From positions 9,796,001 to 9,860,000 of the forward strand of contig OX419760.1 in assembly GCA_948567375.1 (NCBI GenBank): a stretch of 64,000 nt of DNA, read 5' to 3'. A program made the position numbers and the translations under genes. Below the pieces are notes generated by a model. It did no database searches. It was given only the letters and a program-made list of their open reading frames with translations, and was not told where the DNA came from. The stretch is from Lunularia cruciata. Taxonomy: Eukaryota > Streptophyta > Marchantiopsida > Lunulariales > Lunulariaceae. Below, piece after piece: positions 11,500-22,547 of this stretch; position 1 is the stretch's first letter; each line of letters begins with the position of its first letter.

Positions 11500-12446
11500 C
11501 TTTCAGCCCTCAACACTCTCTCAGATTTCAAAATTGCATCTCTTGGTCCAAGCACAGCCCTAAGGCATCTCGAAAAATCTTCAGCCTTCAAGACACTCAC
11601 TCAGATTTTGAAATTTCCTCTCCTGGTCCAAGCACAGCCTAAGGCATCTCCAAAATCCTTCAGCCTTCAAGACACTCACTCAGATTTCAAAATTGCATCT
11701 CTTGGTCCAAGCACAGCCCTAAGACATCTCCAAAATCCTTCAGCCTTCAAGACACTCACACAGATTTTGAAATAGCATCTCCTGGTCCAAGCACAGCCCT
11801 AAGACATCTCCAAAATCCTTCAGCCTTCAAGACACTCACTCAGATTTTGAAATTTGCTTCTCCTGGTCCAAGCACAGCCCTAAGACATCTCCAAAATCCT
11901 TCAGCCTTCAAGACACTCACTCAGATTTTGAAATTTCCTCTCCTGGTCCAAGCTCAGCCTAAGGCATCTCCAAAATCCTTCAGCCTTCAAGACACTCACT
12001 CAGATTTTGAAATAGCATCTCTTGGTCCAAGCACAGCCCTAAGACATCTCCAAAATCCTTCAGCCTTCAAGACACTCACTCAGATTTTGAAATAGCATCT
12101 CCTGGTCCAAGCACAGCCCTAAGACATCTCCAAAATCCTTTAGCCTTCAAGACACTCACTCAGATTTCGAAATTTGCTTCTCCTGGTCCAAGCACAGCCC
12201 TAAGACATCTCCAAAATCCTTCAGCCTTCAAGACACTCACTCAGATTTCGAAATTTCCTCTCTTGGTCCAAGCACAGCCTAAGACCTCTCCAAAATCCTT
12301 CAGCCTTCAAGACACTCACTCATATTTTGAAATTTGCTTCTCCTGGTCCAAGCGCAGCCCTAAGACATCTCCAAAATCCTTCAGCTTTCAAGACACTCAC
12401 TCAGATTTCAAAATTTCCTCTCCTGGTCCAAGCATAGCCTAAGGCA
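11500..12446 (+). repeat. Minisatellite, about 12 units of 79-81 bp
   Basis: CAGCCTTCAA or a one-base variant recurs at 11582, 11661, 11741, 11821, 11902, 11981, 12061, 12141, 12222, 12301 and 12382, and a related CAGCCCT at 11504, so the spacing is 79-81 bp. Each unit also has GGTCCAAGCACAGCC and CATCTCCAAAATCC. Two unit types alternate irregularly (AAATTTCCTC, AAATTTGCTTC or AAATAGCATC in the middle). More diverged partial units reach back to about 11340. Open frames across it are by-products of the repeat. Confidence 0.93.
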
Positions 12447-12625
12447 TCTCAACTCTTTCCTCAAAGCCAAACACCTAGGAATAATACCAAGTCAACACAC
12501 TAGAATCCAAAATAGTGATGCTCATCTTTTCCACTTCCTCTAAAGTAACGTCCCATCTATCTTAGCTATGACTAACTTTAGCTAATCATGACTAATGTAG
12601 AACCATCCTTTATCTCTATTTTGAT
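12447..12625 (-). repeat. LTR fragment of the F-type family, inverted relative to 16611-16800
   Basis: The reverse complement of this stretch matches about 16611-16800 closely, sharing for example AATAATACCAAGTCAACACAC and CTAGGAATAATACC on this strand. It joins the minisatellite on the left and integrase of element F on the right without a PPT, so it is a broken 3' LTR of F or a fragment brought in by rearrangement. Confidence 0.65.
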
Positions 12626-12644
12626 TGCACTTCTGTGATACCTC

Positions 12645-13330
12645 TCACCAGATATGAAAGTGAATAGGTAAGGTAGACTCAATACCATATACCAATTGAA
12701 ATGGAGAATATCCGGTGGAAGTCTTCATGGTTGTCCTATACTCCCACAAAACTGCATGAATCCTCTTGTCCTTATGATGTTTTTCCCCCTCCATTTCAGC
12801 ATCTTTGGCCAACATCAAGCACAAGGTCTGATTGGTTCTCTCTGCCAAGCCATTGGAATTTGGCTTATAGGATGTTGTTACTCTATGTGTGATAGAGAAA
12901 TGTTGTAGCATGGCTGTAGTGGTGTTTCTTATAAACTCTCCACCTCTACTAAAAACTAACTCCAAAGGGTATCCAAACCTAGTGATAATGCGTTTATAAA
13001 GAAATCTACCAACTTCATCTTCATTCTTGTCACTCAATGGTCTAGCCTCAACTCACTAGGTAAGATAATTAGTAACTACCACAATATACCAATTTTCCTT
13101 GGGGTTTTATTGAGAGGACCTACAAAATCAATTCCCCACTTCTCAAAAGGTCCTAGCAATAGAATTGATCTAAGTGGTGTAGTGGAAGTAGATTTTCTAG
13201 CAAAAGCTTGACAAACATGACAAGTTTTGCAATAATCAAGCAATCCTTGAAAATCACTCTCCAATGGTAACTTGCATCTAGAATCTTGAAAGCAGTCACC
13301 TTTCTTGCAAAGTGTCCTCCACACACTAAA
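12645..13330 (-). pseudogene. pol: Integrase of element F, C-terminally truncated
   Basis: The zinc-site part (CKTCHVCQAFARK, near 13200-13235) is followed by PFEKWGIDFVGPLNK (near 13100-13160). The core then shows FSRGGEFI near 12935 (normally TDRG, so the second catalytic Asp is changed here) and NGLAERTNQTLCLML near 12830-12870 with the catalytic Glu. A stop or frameshift lies near 13040-13080. The protein ends soon after GYSPFQLVYG where the sequence switches to LTR. Confidence 0.85.
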
Positions 13331-14109
13331 CCTTCATGAAACTCCTTTATAGGTAGAATAGACTCTTCCTTACCCACTGCTCTTTGAAGTAGACCATTTG
13401 CTCCTTGGTGAAAAAGAATATCCTCCACCATTGTGTAAGGTGTAGATCTTGCTGCAAGGGCCTTCCTCTCCCTAGCATGCATCCCTTCTGGATAGTTACC
13501 TCTTGTCACAAAATCCACAATCTCCTTGTACTCCATTAGAACCTCTTGAGTGACTGAGATTGTCATGAGCTCCTCATCTGGGAAGAAATCATCTAGTGGC
13601 TCATCTTCATCATGATCATAGGCTCTAGATAACAAATCAGCATGTTTCTTTCCTAGCCTATCCTCAATAGGTTTATACTCAAACAAGAGTATCATCCACC
13701 TTGCTAGTCTCCCTTCAACATCATGCTTGTTGAAGATGTACTTCAAAGCCTTGTGATCCGTGACAATGGTGGCTTTCCCTCCAATCAAGTAGTTTTCAAA
13801 CTTCTTGAGACCAAAGATCACTACCAACCCTTCTCTCTCCATGATAGAGTAGTTCTTTTTTTCTGAAACCATCTACCCACTAGCATAAGCTATTGGATTA
13901 GCATGCCCATCTTGGTCTAATTGATTAAGAGTGCATCCTATAGCTACATTAGAAGCATCAGTGTAGAGGATGAAAGGTTTACTCCAATCAGGTTTAGCAA
14001 GAATTGGAGCTACAACAAGGGATTGCTTGAGCTCCTCAAAAGTTCTGAGAGCCTCATTGTCCTCCAAAATCACCATGTAATCTACACCCTTTGTCATGTA
14101 GATGGTCAA
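13330..14109 (-). pseudogene. pol: RNase H and integrase zinc region of element F
   Basis: The frame ILYTDASNVAIGCTL (near 13920-13985) holds the first catalytic Asp of RNase H. YSIMEREGLVVIFGLKKF (near 13800-13855) holds the Glu and TIVTDHKALKYIF (near 13730-13770) the next Asp. ARWMILLFEY and KKHADLLSR follow, as expected. A stop at the YASG/Q junction near 13873 splits the domain. Confidence 0.87.
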
Positions 14110-15093
14110 TGCATAAGCCTTGTTGGAAAATGAGATGATGGACCTCCTTTAGTATCAATAATCCCCAAGAATTGGCGTTACTTTGTCAAACTTGGAGGGA
14201 ATGGAAGGTCTGAGATTTTCCTCACCTTCTCAAGATCAATTGCTATTCCATCCTTGGAGATGGTGTGTCCCAAAAGTAGACCTTCTTCACATCCAAAAAT
14301 TCACTTCTTTGGGTTGAGTGATGCATTTGCCTCATCCAAGCGTTGCAAGACCTTGACTAGGTGCTCAAAGTGCTCCTCCTTGCTCCCATAGATACAAAAG
14401 TCATCAAAGAAGTCTCTCACAAATTTCCCAATGAAAGGTTCAAATACCTTGTTCATGAACCATTGGAATGTGGCTGGAGCATTGCAAAGCCCAGAAAGCA
14501 TGACCTTGAAAGCGTAAGTTCCCCAAGGTGTGGTGAATGGGATGAGTTGTTGATGCTCTAGTGCAATCTTGATTTGGTTATATCCACTATAACCATCTCT
14601 AAAACTCTACCGCTCATAACATGCAACCTCCTCCAAGATCTCATCAATGAATGGCAATAGGTAGTAGTCCTTCTTGGTAATAGCAATGAGCTTCTTGTAA
14701 TCCACACATACCTAAAGCTTGCCATTCTCTTTCTTCACAATAATTGGAGACACCCATTAATCCGGCTAATAATTTTAAGTTCTCCACCTCAAAGATAAAT
14801 CCGGCTTCCTTGAGCTTATCAATTTCCTCCTTCACAACCAAAGATATTTGTGGGCTAATGCAATGTTGCTCTTGGCGGATTGGTCTTGCATGTGACTCCA
14901 CCTCTATCTTGTGCTCCTCCAAGGTGACTTCCTTCAAATCCTTGTAATTGAAAGCAAACACATGGATGAACCTGCAGAAAATCTCCTCAAATCTCACCAT
15001 CTCCTCCTTGGTAACATTTGGGCCATACTTGAGGGTAGCTAACCTTCTCTCTACCTCCTCAAGTGTCAATAGTGATTTATCTGGGTCCTTCAA
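14110..15093 (-). pseudogene. pol: Reverse transcriptase of element F
   Basis: The N-terminal part (EEHKIEVESHARPIRQEQ, near 14870-14925) is followed by a garbled finger region. The box LCNAPATFQWFMNKVF lies near 14455-14500, and the catalytic FFDDFCIYG near 14390-14425 has Phe-Phe-Asp-Asp where Tyr/Phe-Ile/Met-Asp-Asp is normal. Frames change several times between 14500 and 14650 and between 14110 and 14300. Confidence 0.82.
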
Positions 15094-15388
15094 AACCTAT
15101 GGCTTAGGTGCAAAATCCATAGCACACAAGGGATACACATCTGAATCCAGTTCAGATTCATCCTCCTCCATAGAAGTCTCCTTCTCCATGCTTGTGTCCA
15201 CACTTGAAGCTCCTTCTTCAGAATCTGATTCACAATAATCAGAAGAAGGTGTATCTGAATGTGAAGTGTTTGTGATGTTAGTCATAATAATTATGACTCT
15301 TTGGTTTGATGGCCCAATCCTCAAGTACCCTTTGTGCCATCTATCCATTGTGCATGCTGCTCTCAATCATGGACTCCCAAGAAGTAAG

Positions 15389-16161
15389 TCATAGCTTGAA
15401 TCCTTCAAGACTTGGAAAATCATAAGATTTTGAGCTCCCATAACTGGAACTATCACCTAACATCACCCCTACAAGTCCAACTTGTTGCTTGTTTGCCATG
15501 CTCACCAAGAATGTTGAAGGTCTTGAGGGTATCATACCCAACTTCTTCATCAACCTTTCTAACATGGCATTCAATGCTGATCCTCCATCAACAAGTGCAT
15601 CCTTGATGTTGTGACCATTCACTCTCACATCAATCTTGGAGGCATATTCACAAGCCTCCCATGGTGCTGGCTTGGCATCCACCACCCCTATTGATACTAG
15701 AGATTTTTCCTTCTTCTTCCTCTTACTCCTTGTAGAACTCAAACCACCTCTAAGCTCCTTTTTCAAGGTAGGGTTCAAAGCAATCAATTGGCCCATTGTG
15801 ATGTTAGCCTTGTGACTACCAACATCCTCCAACACATTGTAGTTCCATTGTTGCTTTGAAATCAAGAAATCCTCCATCTCCAACTTCTTCCTTGGAGTAG
15901 TTGTTGTTGATAGTGTTAATGTGCAAGTGCTCCTAGTAGACATAGGAGTATCCTTGCTTGAAGTAAATCCTTGAGAAGAGTGAATATCCTCTTCAAAATG
16001 AGCTCTCTTCTTCTCTTGTGCCAAAAGCTCCAAATTAAGACCCTTGGAGTTTGAGCACTCTCCCTTCTCCCATAGTTACACCACATTGATTTTGAGATCT
16101 GCAAGTTGTTCTGTGATGGTTTGAAATGGATCCTTTTGTGGAGGTGCAAGAACTGGAGCAA
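15389..16161 (-). pseudogene. Protease region of element F
   Basis: ALVDGGSALNAM near 15560-15600 is a retropepsin active site with Asp-Gly-Gly-Ser in place of Asp-Ser/Thr-Gly, followed by the LMKKLGM-type helix. Upstream are basic and Ser/Thr-rich linker residues, and WEACEYASKIDVRVNG leads into the active site. The acidic stretch between protease and RT is read at about 15097-15366. No zinc knuckle is visible upstream. Confidence 0.7.
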
Positions 16162-16225
16162 CTAGTACTTGTGGTGCAACCCTTGCCACTAAAGTATTAG
16201 AAGTTCCACCATACTTGTAGCCTTA

Positions 16226-16414
16226 ATTTTGGATTCTAGTGTATTGACTTGGGATTATTCCTAGGTGTTATTCTACCTAAGAGATTAAAGATGCAACCAA
16301 AAAGAACTACATTATGACATTGGACTTTGTATTTGACCAATTTTGACTAGTATCTCTGCGGAAACAAACCTTACTTACTTGATTACCGCAAAAGTGATAT
16401 TTGTCGGGTTGTCA
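16226..16414 (+). repeat. Chimeric LTR scrap: F-type piece joined to the 3' end of an A-family LTR
   Basis: Positions 16226-16267 match the F-type LTR (compare 16727-16765). From about 16268 the sequence follows the last ~160 bp of the A-family LTR and ends at GGGTTGTCA (16414), the authentic LTR end seen in A, B and C. It is in plus orientation, so it is not the missing tail of D. The join is probably a deletion or recombination scar. Confidence 0.65.
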
Positions 16415-16539
16415 TGGATCTCAAGGAGTTAGGAGGAAGACACTTTGATAGGATTAACCATGAGAAGTTGAAGATGTAACATAGAAGGTAGAGAGACCTT
16501 CACTTTGAGGACAAAGTGAAAACTTAGTCCGGGGGTAAA
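16415..16539 (+). pseudogene. Pol 3' end and PPT of another gypsy element
   Basis: The sequence reads as a worn C-terminus of a gypsy polyprotein (GGRHFDRINHEKLK type, then FEDKVKT). It ends in the purine-rich tract CCGGGGGTAAA (16529-16539) directly before an LTR start. Only the last ~110 bp of the internal region remain. Confidence 0.55.
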
Positions 16540-17235
16540 TGTTACACCCATTTGTGCATGTGTGTGGTATTGTGATATTTAGCTTGGTATTACAAGTACT
16601 TGAGAGATATTATTTACATAGAGATAAAGGATGGTTCTACATTAGTCATGATTAGCTAAAATTAGTCATAGCTAAGATAGAGGGAACCTTACTTTAGAGG
16701 AAGTGGAAAAGATGAGCACCACTATTTTGGATTCTAGTGTGTTGACTTGGTATTATTCCTAGGTGTTTGGCTTTGAGGAAAGAGTTGAGAACTCTTGGGC
16801 CCACAAGCCTTTTTGTTTTGGATTCTTCTATAGTCCAAGGATAGCCCATGTGAAGGAATCCTTGACTTAGTGGTTGGGTCAAGATAAGATCACATGCTAA
16901 TGGAATATGTCCATGTGAGTGAATATTCCTTTTACTTTTTGACTTTACTTGACTTTTAGTCTAGTAACTTGGTTACTTGGTTACTATGGTTATTAGTAAC
17001 TTTGGTACGTAACCATTTCACAAGTTTATCAACAAGGGATGAGGAAGTTCTCATCATCCTTTCATTTGCAACTCATTTGCATCCTTTCTCATTGAGCTCT
17101 CTTGTGAGCAATGTCTTGAGTCTTGGAGTGTTAGCCTTGGAGGAGTATGATGGATCCTTGCCTTCTTAGTCCATGGTGTGCTACCATAATAGCCATCAGA
17201 GGTTCATCTTGAGTGAGAGATAGACCGGCTCATAG
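16540..17235 (+). repeat. LTR of the F-type family, 5' part
   Basis: It starts TGTTACACCC right after a PPT. About 16611-16800 recurs inverted at 12447-12625. The right end is set by the start of LTR copy D at about 17236; no matching TGTAACA end is seen, so the LTR is probably truncated. It interrupts LTR D, whose last ~470 bp are missing here. Confidence 0.65.
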
Positions 17236-17553
17236 ATCAAGGTTGCGGAATCCAACATCCAACAAACATACTGACTTGCACTTCAGAATTCTCCAAACAC
17301 TCACAGACACACACACAACGCTGATACTTGAAATCAAGCTTAAGTGATGAGTATTTAATTCAACACTTTGCTTTATCTATTTTTAGAAATAATGAGCACT
17401 AAACCACACAACACCATGAATGCCTCCTTTAAATAGACAAAGCTCTTCAGTAGTTATTATCAACTATATCGTTCTACAACAACTTTTCCTACCTACAGAC
17501 TGAAATGACAATGCACCTCTTCATATCTGCCTCTTCAAATCTCAAAATTATTA

Positions 17554-19963
17554 CTACTCTGATCTGATGTCTACTTCTTCTTGAGCTTCCAATCCCAAAG
17601 TAACCTCACATACTACTCTATCCCCGAGTTTCACAACTACTAACTCTTCTACCAATTCTACTACTTCTTCACTCTGATCTACAATTCCCGTCATGGGTAA
17701 CCTACATACATCTTCTCCTTGCAACCCACTTTTCTCTAATATCTCCAATGGCAACTTTGAAGATATTTGTAATCCTATCTCTTCTACTTTAGGTTTCTCT
17801 TTGACATCCTTCCAAAGTTTATCTATCTCTAACTTAACTAAATCTAATCTAATTTTGATATTGTATTCCATTTCCAATATCTTCCTATCTACATGGGCTT
17901 TGAGACTAATCAACAAAGCATTTAAATCCTTATCCTTCATATTTCTCCTCCTCGTCTCTTGCACTAACAATTTTAACTCGTGTAGCCTCATTTCTTCAAT
18001 CCTTCCATTGGCTTTTGTACTCAACATTACATTCATCTTCACTACTGTCTCCTTCAATGGCTCAAGTTGCATTCTTCTCTCATGTCCCAATCCGCATGCC
18101 AGCCTTCCCGATACATTGCTAGCTCCACCTCAAATTTGGCCTTCACAATCTCCTTCTCCTTCTCTTTCTGCACTACCTTCTCTTCCAAATTACAAAGTAA
18201 CACCCTTAACCTTTCTTCTTCTCTATACCTCACTGTTAACTCTCTTTGCCAAAGCTGCTTCTTCTCTTCCACACTCTACATCACTCTATCAAGCTCTTGC
18301 TCCTTCTCTGCTACTCTTGTTATGGCATGGATGATCTCTAATTGTGAATCAGCAAGTCGTTTCAAGATTTCATACTCAGCTATTTGTCTTTCCTTGGCTA
18401 GGACATTTTTCTCTATTACTCTCTCTTTACTTCCCACTTCTATCTTTAAGTTCTCTATTACTTGATTTTTTACTATTGCATCTCCTTGTAGTACCTCCCT
18501 CTGCTCCTCTCCTCGGGTTATACTCTTCTTCAACTTTGAGTTTTCTACTTCTAACCTCACCAACACCTGCCACACAGTCTTTACCTTTGGATACTCCGAT
18601 TGCATCTGTTTCTTCTTCTCCTCCAACTTTATTAGCAATGGGCATACAATCTCTCACAAATACTCCACCCTTCCGCTCTGATTCACTTCTACTTGCAGGC
18701 TTTTCTCCTTCTTTGCTTCTTCTTCACCTAACCCTCTTCTCCTTAGCCAAAGTCACCTTATTGGGATGGATTGCTTGCTCCCCAAACTTTCACTCCCCAT
18801 TTCTCTTCTTCTACTTGACCCCGCCTCATGCATTGCATTTCTTTTGGAGTGGACATCTCTCTAAATGATAATCCGCTTCTCTTCTTTCTCTAGAATTTTG
18901 TCTTTTGACTTCGGGTTATCTTCTTCTGCCATTTCCAACTTTCCGCCTTCTTCCTTTGGTACCAATTGCATCTCCACTCCATCTTTACTCTTGCTACTCA
19001 CTTCACCACTCTGCAAAGTGAGTTCAGGTTCTTCTTCTCCCTCCCAGTCTTCTAACTTGTACTCGGCTTCACCTTCTGATTATTCTCCCGACAATGCGAT
19101 TACCACCAGGTCCTTCTTCGGGTTTACTTTCCTGGCCTTCCAAGGTCTCATTGCTGCTACTACTCCTTCTTCTGGTTGACTGGCCTTCTTTGACTTTGGA
19201 GCATTCACTGCCAACCGCATGCTTTGCCCCGTCTGCATGTAGTACTCTTCATTGCTCTTGATCTGAAGAATGTATTACTGCTCCTCCGTATCAGCATCTC
19301 TTCTTAAGTTGAGGTGGAAGTGTGATACCATCTTGTGTTGTTCTACTATGTTCAACAAATTTAATCCCAAATAGAAGTGGGCTGCAAATGGCACAATGTA
19401 ATGTGGAGACGACTTGTCCCGCAAATTTCACACTATTTGTCTTGTGCTCTAATGGAAGCACTTTGCCCAATTGATTGGTTCCCCTGCAAACATCTTATGG
19501 AAAAACACCGCATGATATTTCATCACATAAGTGGTTTGCTCCGGCTTGAAGATAACCATCATTGCTCCTACAATGCCTCTCCTCACAAGGTCCTTGTAAC
19601 TCTTGACTTTATAACCATTCTTTGTACGTTTTGAATACTCTTGCACTTCTTGGGTTCCTTTAGCTACTTCTCCTTTCCCCAAGAATGTGGCTCCATGCTC
19701 CTCACTTGCCTCTCTTTTGAGTACTAACCTTCAATCTAACTTTGTCCATTGAGCCAGATTTCCTCTCTTACCCTCTGCTTTGGGTCTGTCCAAACATTTA
19801 CTCTCAATATCTTGGTCATGAAACCTGGAAAGCTAAGGTTCTAGTTCCATGCCAGAAATGTGATCCAAAGCTTGCTCAAGACTTTGATTCTTGTGATCAA
19901 ATCTAACCTCCAAATTGCATGATTTCTCACTACAAATTCTGAGTTCTTCTTTCCACCTCCCAT
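17554..19963 (-). pseudogene. LTR-borne coiled-coil protein, copy D
   Basis: It starts at 19963 with MGGGKKNSEF and ends at 17554 with EEVDIRSE then stop, matching copy A end to end. Clear blocks are KSYKDLVRRGIVGAMMVI (near 19560-19615), VFFHKMFAGEPINWAKCF (near 19452-19505), the heptad-rich MEEKKQLWQRELTVRYREE (near 18215-18272) and LHELKLLVQETRRR (near 17945-17985). Several stops and frameshifts break it. At the first stop of copy A this copy has a sense codon (Lys in KVKSYKD), so that stop is private to A. No known function. Confidence 0.72.
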
Positions 19964-20145
19964 CTTACTCTCCTCCACTCTGGGTTGGTAACTATTCTTC
20001 CACTAGACTCCCATACTAACTCTTCTTACTTCCTCTCGATGCACAAGCACGTCTCTTACTACACTCCCTTTTCCCTGATCTCCCTTAGGACGACTCTGTA
20101 ATGGCAATGGGAAATTACTTGTCATCTCTTTGTCTCTATCCCAAA

Positions 20146-20152
20146 TTTTATA
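20146..20152 (-). promoter_or_regulatory. TATA box of LTR D
   Basis: TATAAAA on the minus strand, 382 bp from the LTR start at 20534, at the same place as in A, B and C. Confidence 0.6.
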
Positions 20153-20534
20153 GTGGCACATCTACTCAGATTTTCTTCACTTCAAGCTTCTACCACGAAA
20201 TCACACCTTCTGCATGCTCTTGTCAATGTCAAATTTCCCCCGCTCATAGGCTAGCCATTTTTATGTGCAGTACCTTCTTGAATGTCCAACCCCAAAGAAA
20301 ATTTGTTACATTGTCCTTGCCTTGAGTTGATCACCCCCGAGACAAAGTCTCCTTACTTTAGGTTGAATGCTGATAGGACCCATCTGAGTACTTTGTCTTC
20401 TGACACAAAGTCACTTTACCTTGGGCTACAACCCACAAACACCATTCTTTGCCTTATGCTGCCATACATGTGCAATACATCTTTGTTTGTACACTTCTTC
20501 TTCATAAGAAAAAAACAAAAATGTGTGTACCACA

Positions 20535-22547
20535 CTAAGGTATCTGATCCATCTCTAGGATTGTGTAGGGTATCACGGTGAATCATTAAGAGATAGGGTT
20601 TGCTATTCAAAAGTCAAATTTACTATGTTTTTCTAGTTTTGCTAGTTTTGTCCAAACCAACATGTTTTGACAAGGTTTCATGCAAGTTTCACTAGGTTTT
20701 TATTCAGATTGATACTTCTCAGCAGATTTGCATGCCCATTTTGCTAGGGTTTGCTTTTCAAAAGGTGATGTTTAGGGTTTTGCTTGTGGGAGGTTTAGGT
20801 GTCTTGGAGATTTTGTGCAACATCTAGCTAGAAAATTCTACAATTTCAAGTTGAAGCAAATAAAAACTCAAGGATGCTTACATGTAAGCATAGGTGATGT
20901 TTCCAATTGCCACTTTCATTTTGAGTGAATCCAAGTTTGTTTCTTGAATTGCATGCGTTGATTGTCAAATCTGGTTTTGATCCAACCAAGCCCACTTGAC
21001 GAATGTCATGCTATCCGCCATGGATTTTGGGTTTCCAATCAACCAACCATCCTCTTGGAAATCTTCCATGTTGTTCATGTCCCACACCCTCTCATACTCA
21101 TAAGCATTACCAAACTGTGCAGTAAATGTGATTTGGGTCTACTTCTTTCCTCTTGGTACATCCTCTCTTGCAAAGAATTGTGCTTGTCCTCTCCTATTGC
21201 TTGCAAAAATCTGTGCGTAGAAATGGATGTGTGCAAAAATGTATTTACCTCTATATGCTCTCCTTCTTTCTTCATTTTTCAAGAATGGGTGTATCATGCA
21301 AAACTATTTGTCTAGAAAGGAATTCCTCTCTACTTCTTCTCATCTTGATGTTTTATTATGGGTCTCTTATGAGGCTGCCAAGCAAACTCTCTCACTCTAC
21401 ACCTTTTCCTCATCAAAATTTTGGAACTCCATTTCCCAAATAAAAAACTGCATGACCAAAGTACCAAAGATAGATTCCTCATTTAAACAATCTTTGTTTC
21501 CCAAACAAACTCAAGTATCTTTTATAAATTCATCAATAAAATAGAAGTCACTAAATCTTATAAAGGGGAAACAACAATGGTCACTAAATCTTAAAGAAGG
21601 AAAGAGTCATTTTGATGATGACTCTTCACCTTCATGCAATGACACCCTTCTCCATATAACTTTTGAAACTTCTTTTATATATTAAATCAATCATTTCTAA
21701 AGCTTCTCTCAATCTTTATAGCACTAAAGGTACTAACTTTTACTATTAGAAGTGTTTTGATAGATATAAAATACCTTAGATGATATTAAAGTTAATTTTC
21801 ATCCATTTACATAGAAATTGATGGAACTTCAAACATAATTTTCAAATTGCGTGATAGATAATAATTGAAAAGAATATAAGGGAACTACAAAAATACTTTC
21901 AGATGTTCAATTTTAGATAGTTACATAGTTTTTTTTGGCTTATAAAGATAGATCTACCAAGGTATCTTTATGAGAAAAGCGATGAAATGTATTTTGAACT
22001 AGATTCTAAAACTGAGATTGACTTTTTACTTTCCTAAATTCATCTATATATTTGAAACTATGACATTTGTGAAATAGTGAAAAGGTATCTAAAATCTTTA
22101 CTTTGGCAACCTTAAATTTCTTTTAAATATTACCATTTTAAAATAGAAAAATATTTAATTAAGTAATTAAAAGAGAATTATATCTTCAAGCTCCATGACT
22201 TTATACAAAATACCCATAAACCAAGATTTTTGACCAAGACATGATCTCAAAAAGGTAAAAAGGTTGAATTTAAAATTTCATTCTATCTTTTAATTAATGT
22301 CTATGTTAAATCCATGTTACACTTCTTATGAAAATTATCCCATGCATTTAAAAATTCTTTATAATTTTCCTCAAAAATTTTGAGCTTGTAAAATTCAAGT
22401 AATTTAAAGTTTAACTTGGATGTTAAATAATAAATAACAAGCATTACCGGATTACTAAATGACAACCATTAGTGGAAAGGGAAGTACTACCCAATCTAAA
22501 AAAGGTAACTTTAGTGGGAGTGGGTCTTCTTATAGGTAGATGTTGAG
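20535..22547. other. Unassigned intergenic sequence
   Basis: I see no conserved protein motif, RNA gene or long repeat here. The stretch from about 21600 to 22480 is AT-rich. Short open frames (such as 21227-21544) have no recognisable motif. Confidence 0.4.

Larger units (their letters stand above)
12640..16225 (-). mobile_element. Decayed Ty3/gypsy element F (internal region)
   Basis: On the minus strand the order is protease, RT, RNase H, integrase, running from about 16161 down to 12640, so this is Ty3/gypsy. Its proteins differ clearly from elements A and G. Gag is mostly missing and integrase is cut off at 12640 after the catalytic core. Several stops and frameshifts break pol. The RT box FFDDF and GLCNAPATFQ place it near the Athila/Tat-like group, as for A, but this is tentative. 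Confidence 0.85.
17236..20534 (-). repeat. A-family LTR copy D, truncated at its 3' end
   Basis: On the minus strand it begins at 20534 with TGTGGTACACACATTTTTG and matches LTR A through U3, the TATA box, the coiled-coil frame and the downstream tract to about A position 7985. It is cut at 17236 by an F-type LTR. Loss of CG dinucleotides and many stops mark it as older than A. Whether it was a solo LTR or belonged to a full element cannot be told, because internal sequence is absent beside its start. Confidence 0.9.

Noticed and set aside
11209-12095. Open frames of 188 and 82 codons with repeated peptide phrases
   Set aside because: They are translations of the 80-bp minisatellite. The unit is not a multiple of three and the phrases have no protein family signal.
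11500-12446. CRISPR-like array
   Set aside because: The units adjoin without unique spacers and the context is a plant repeat region.
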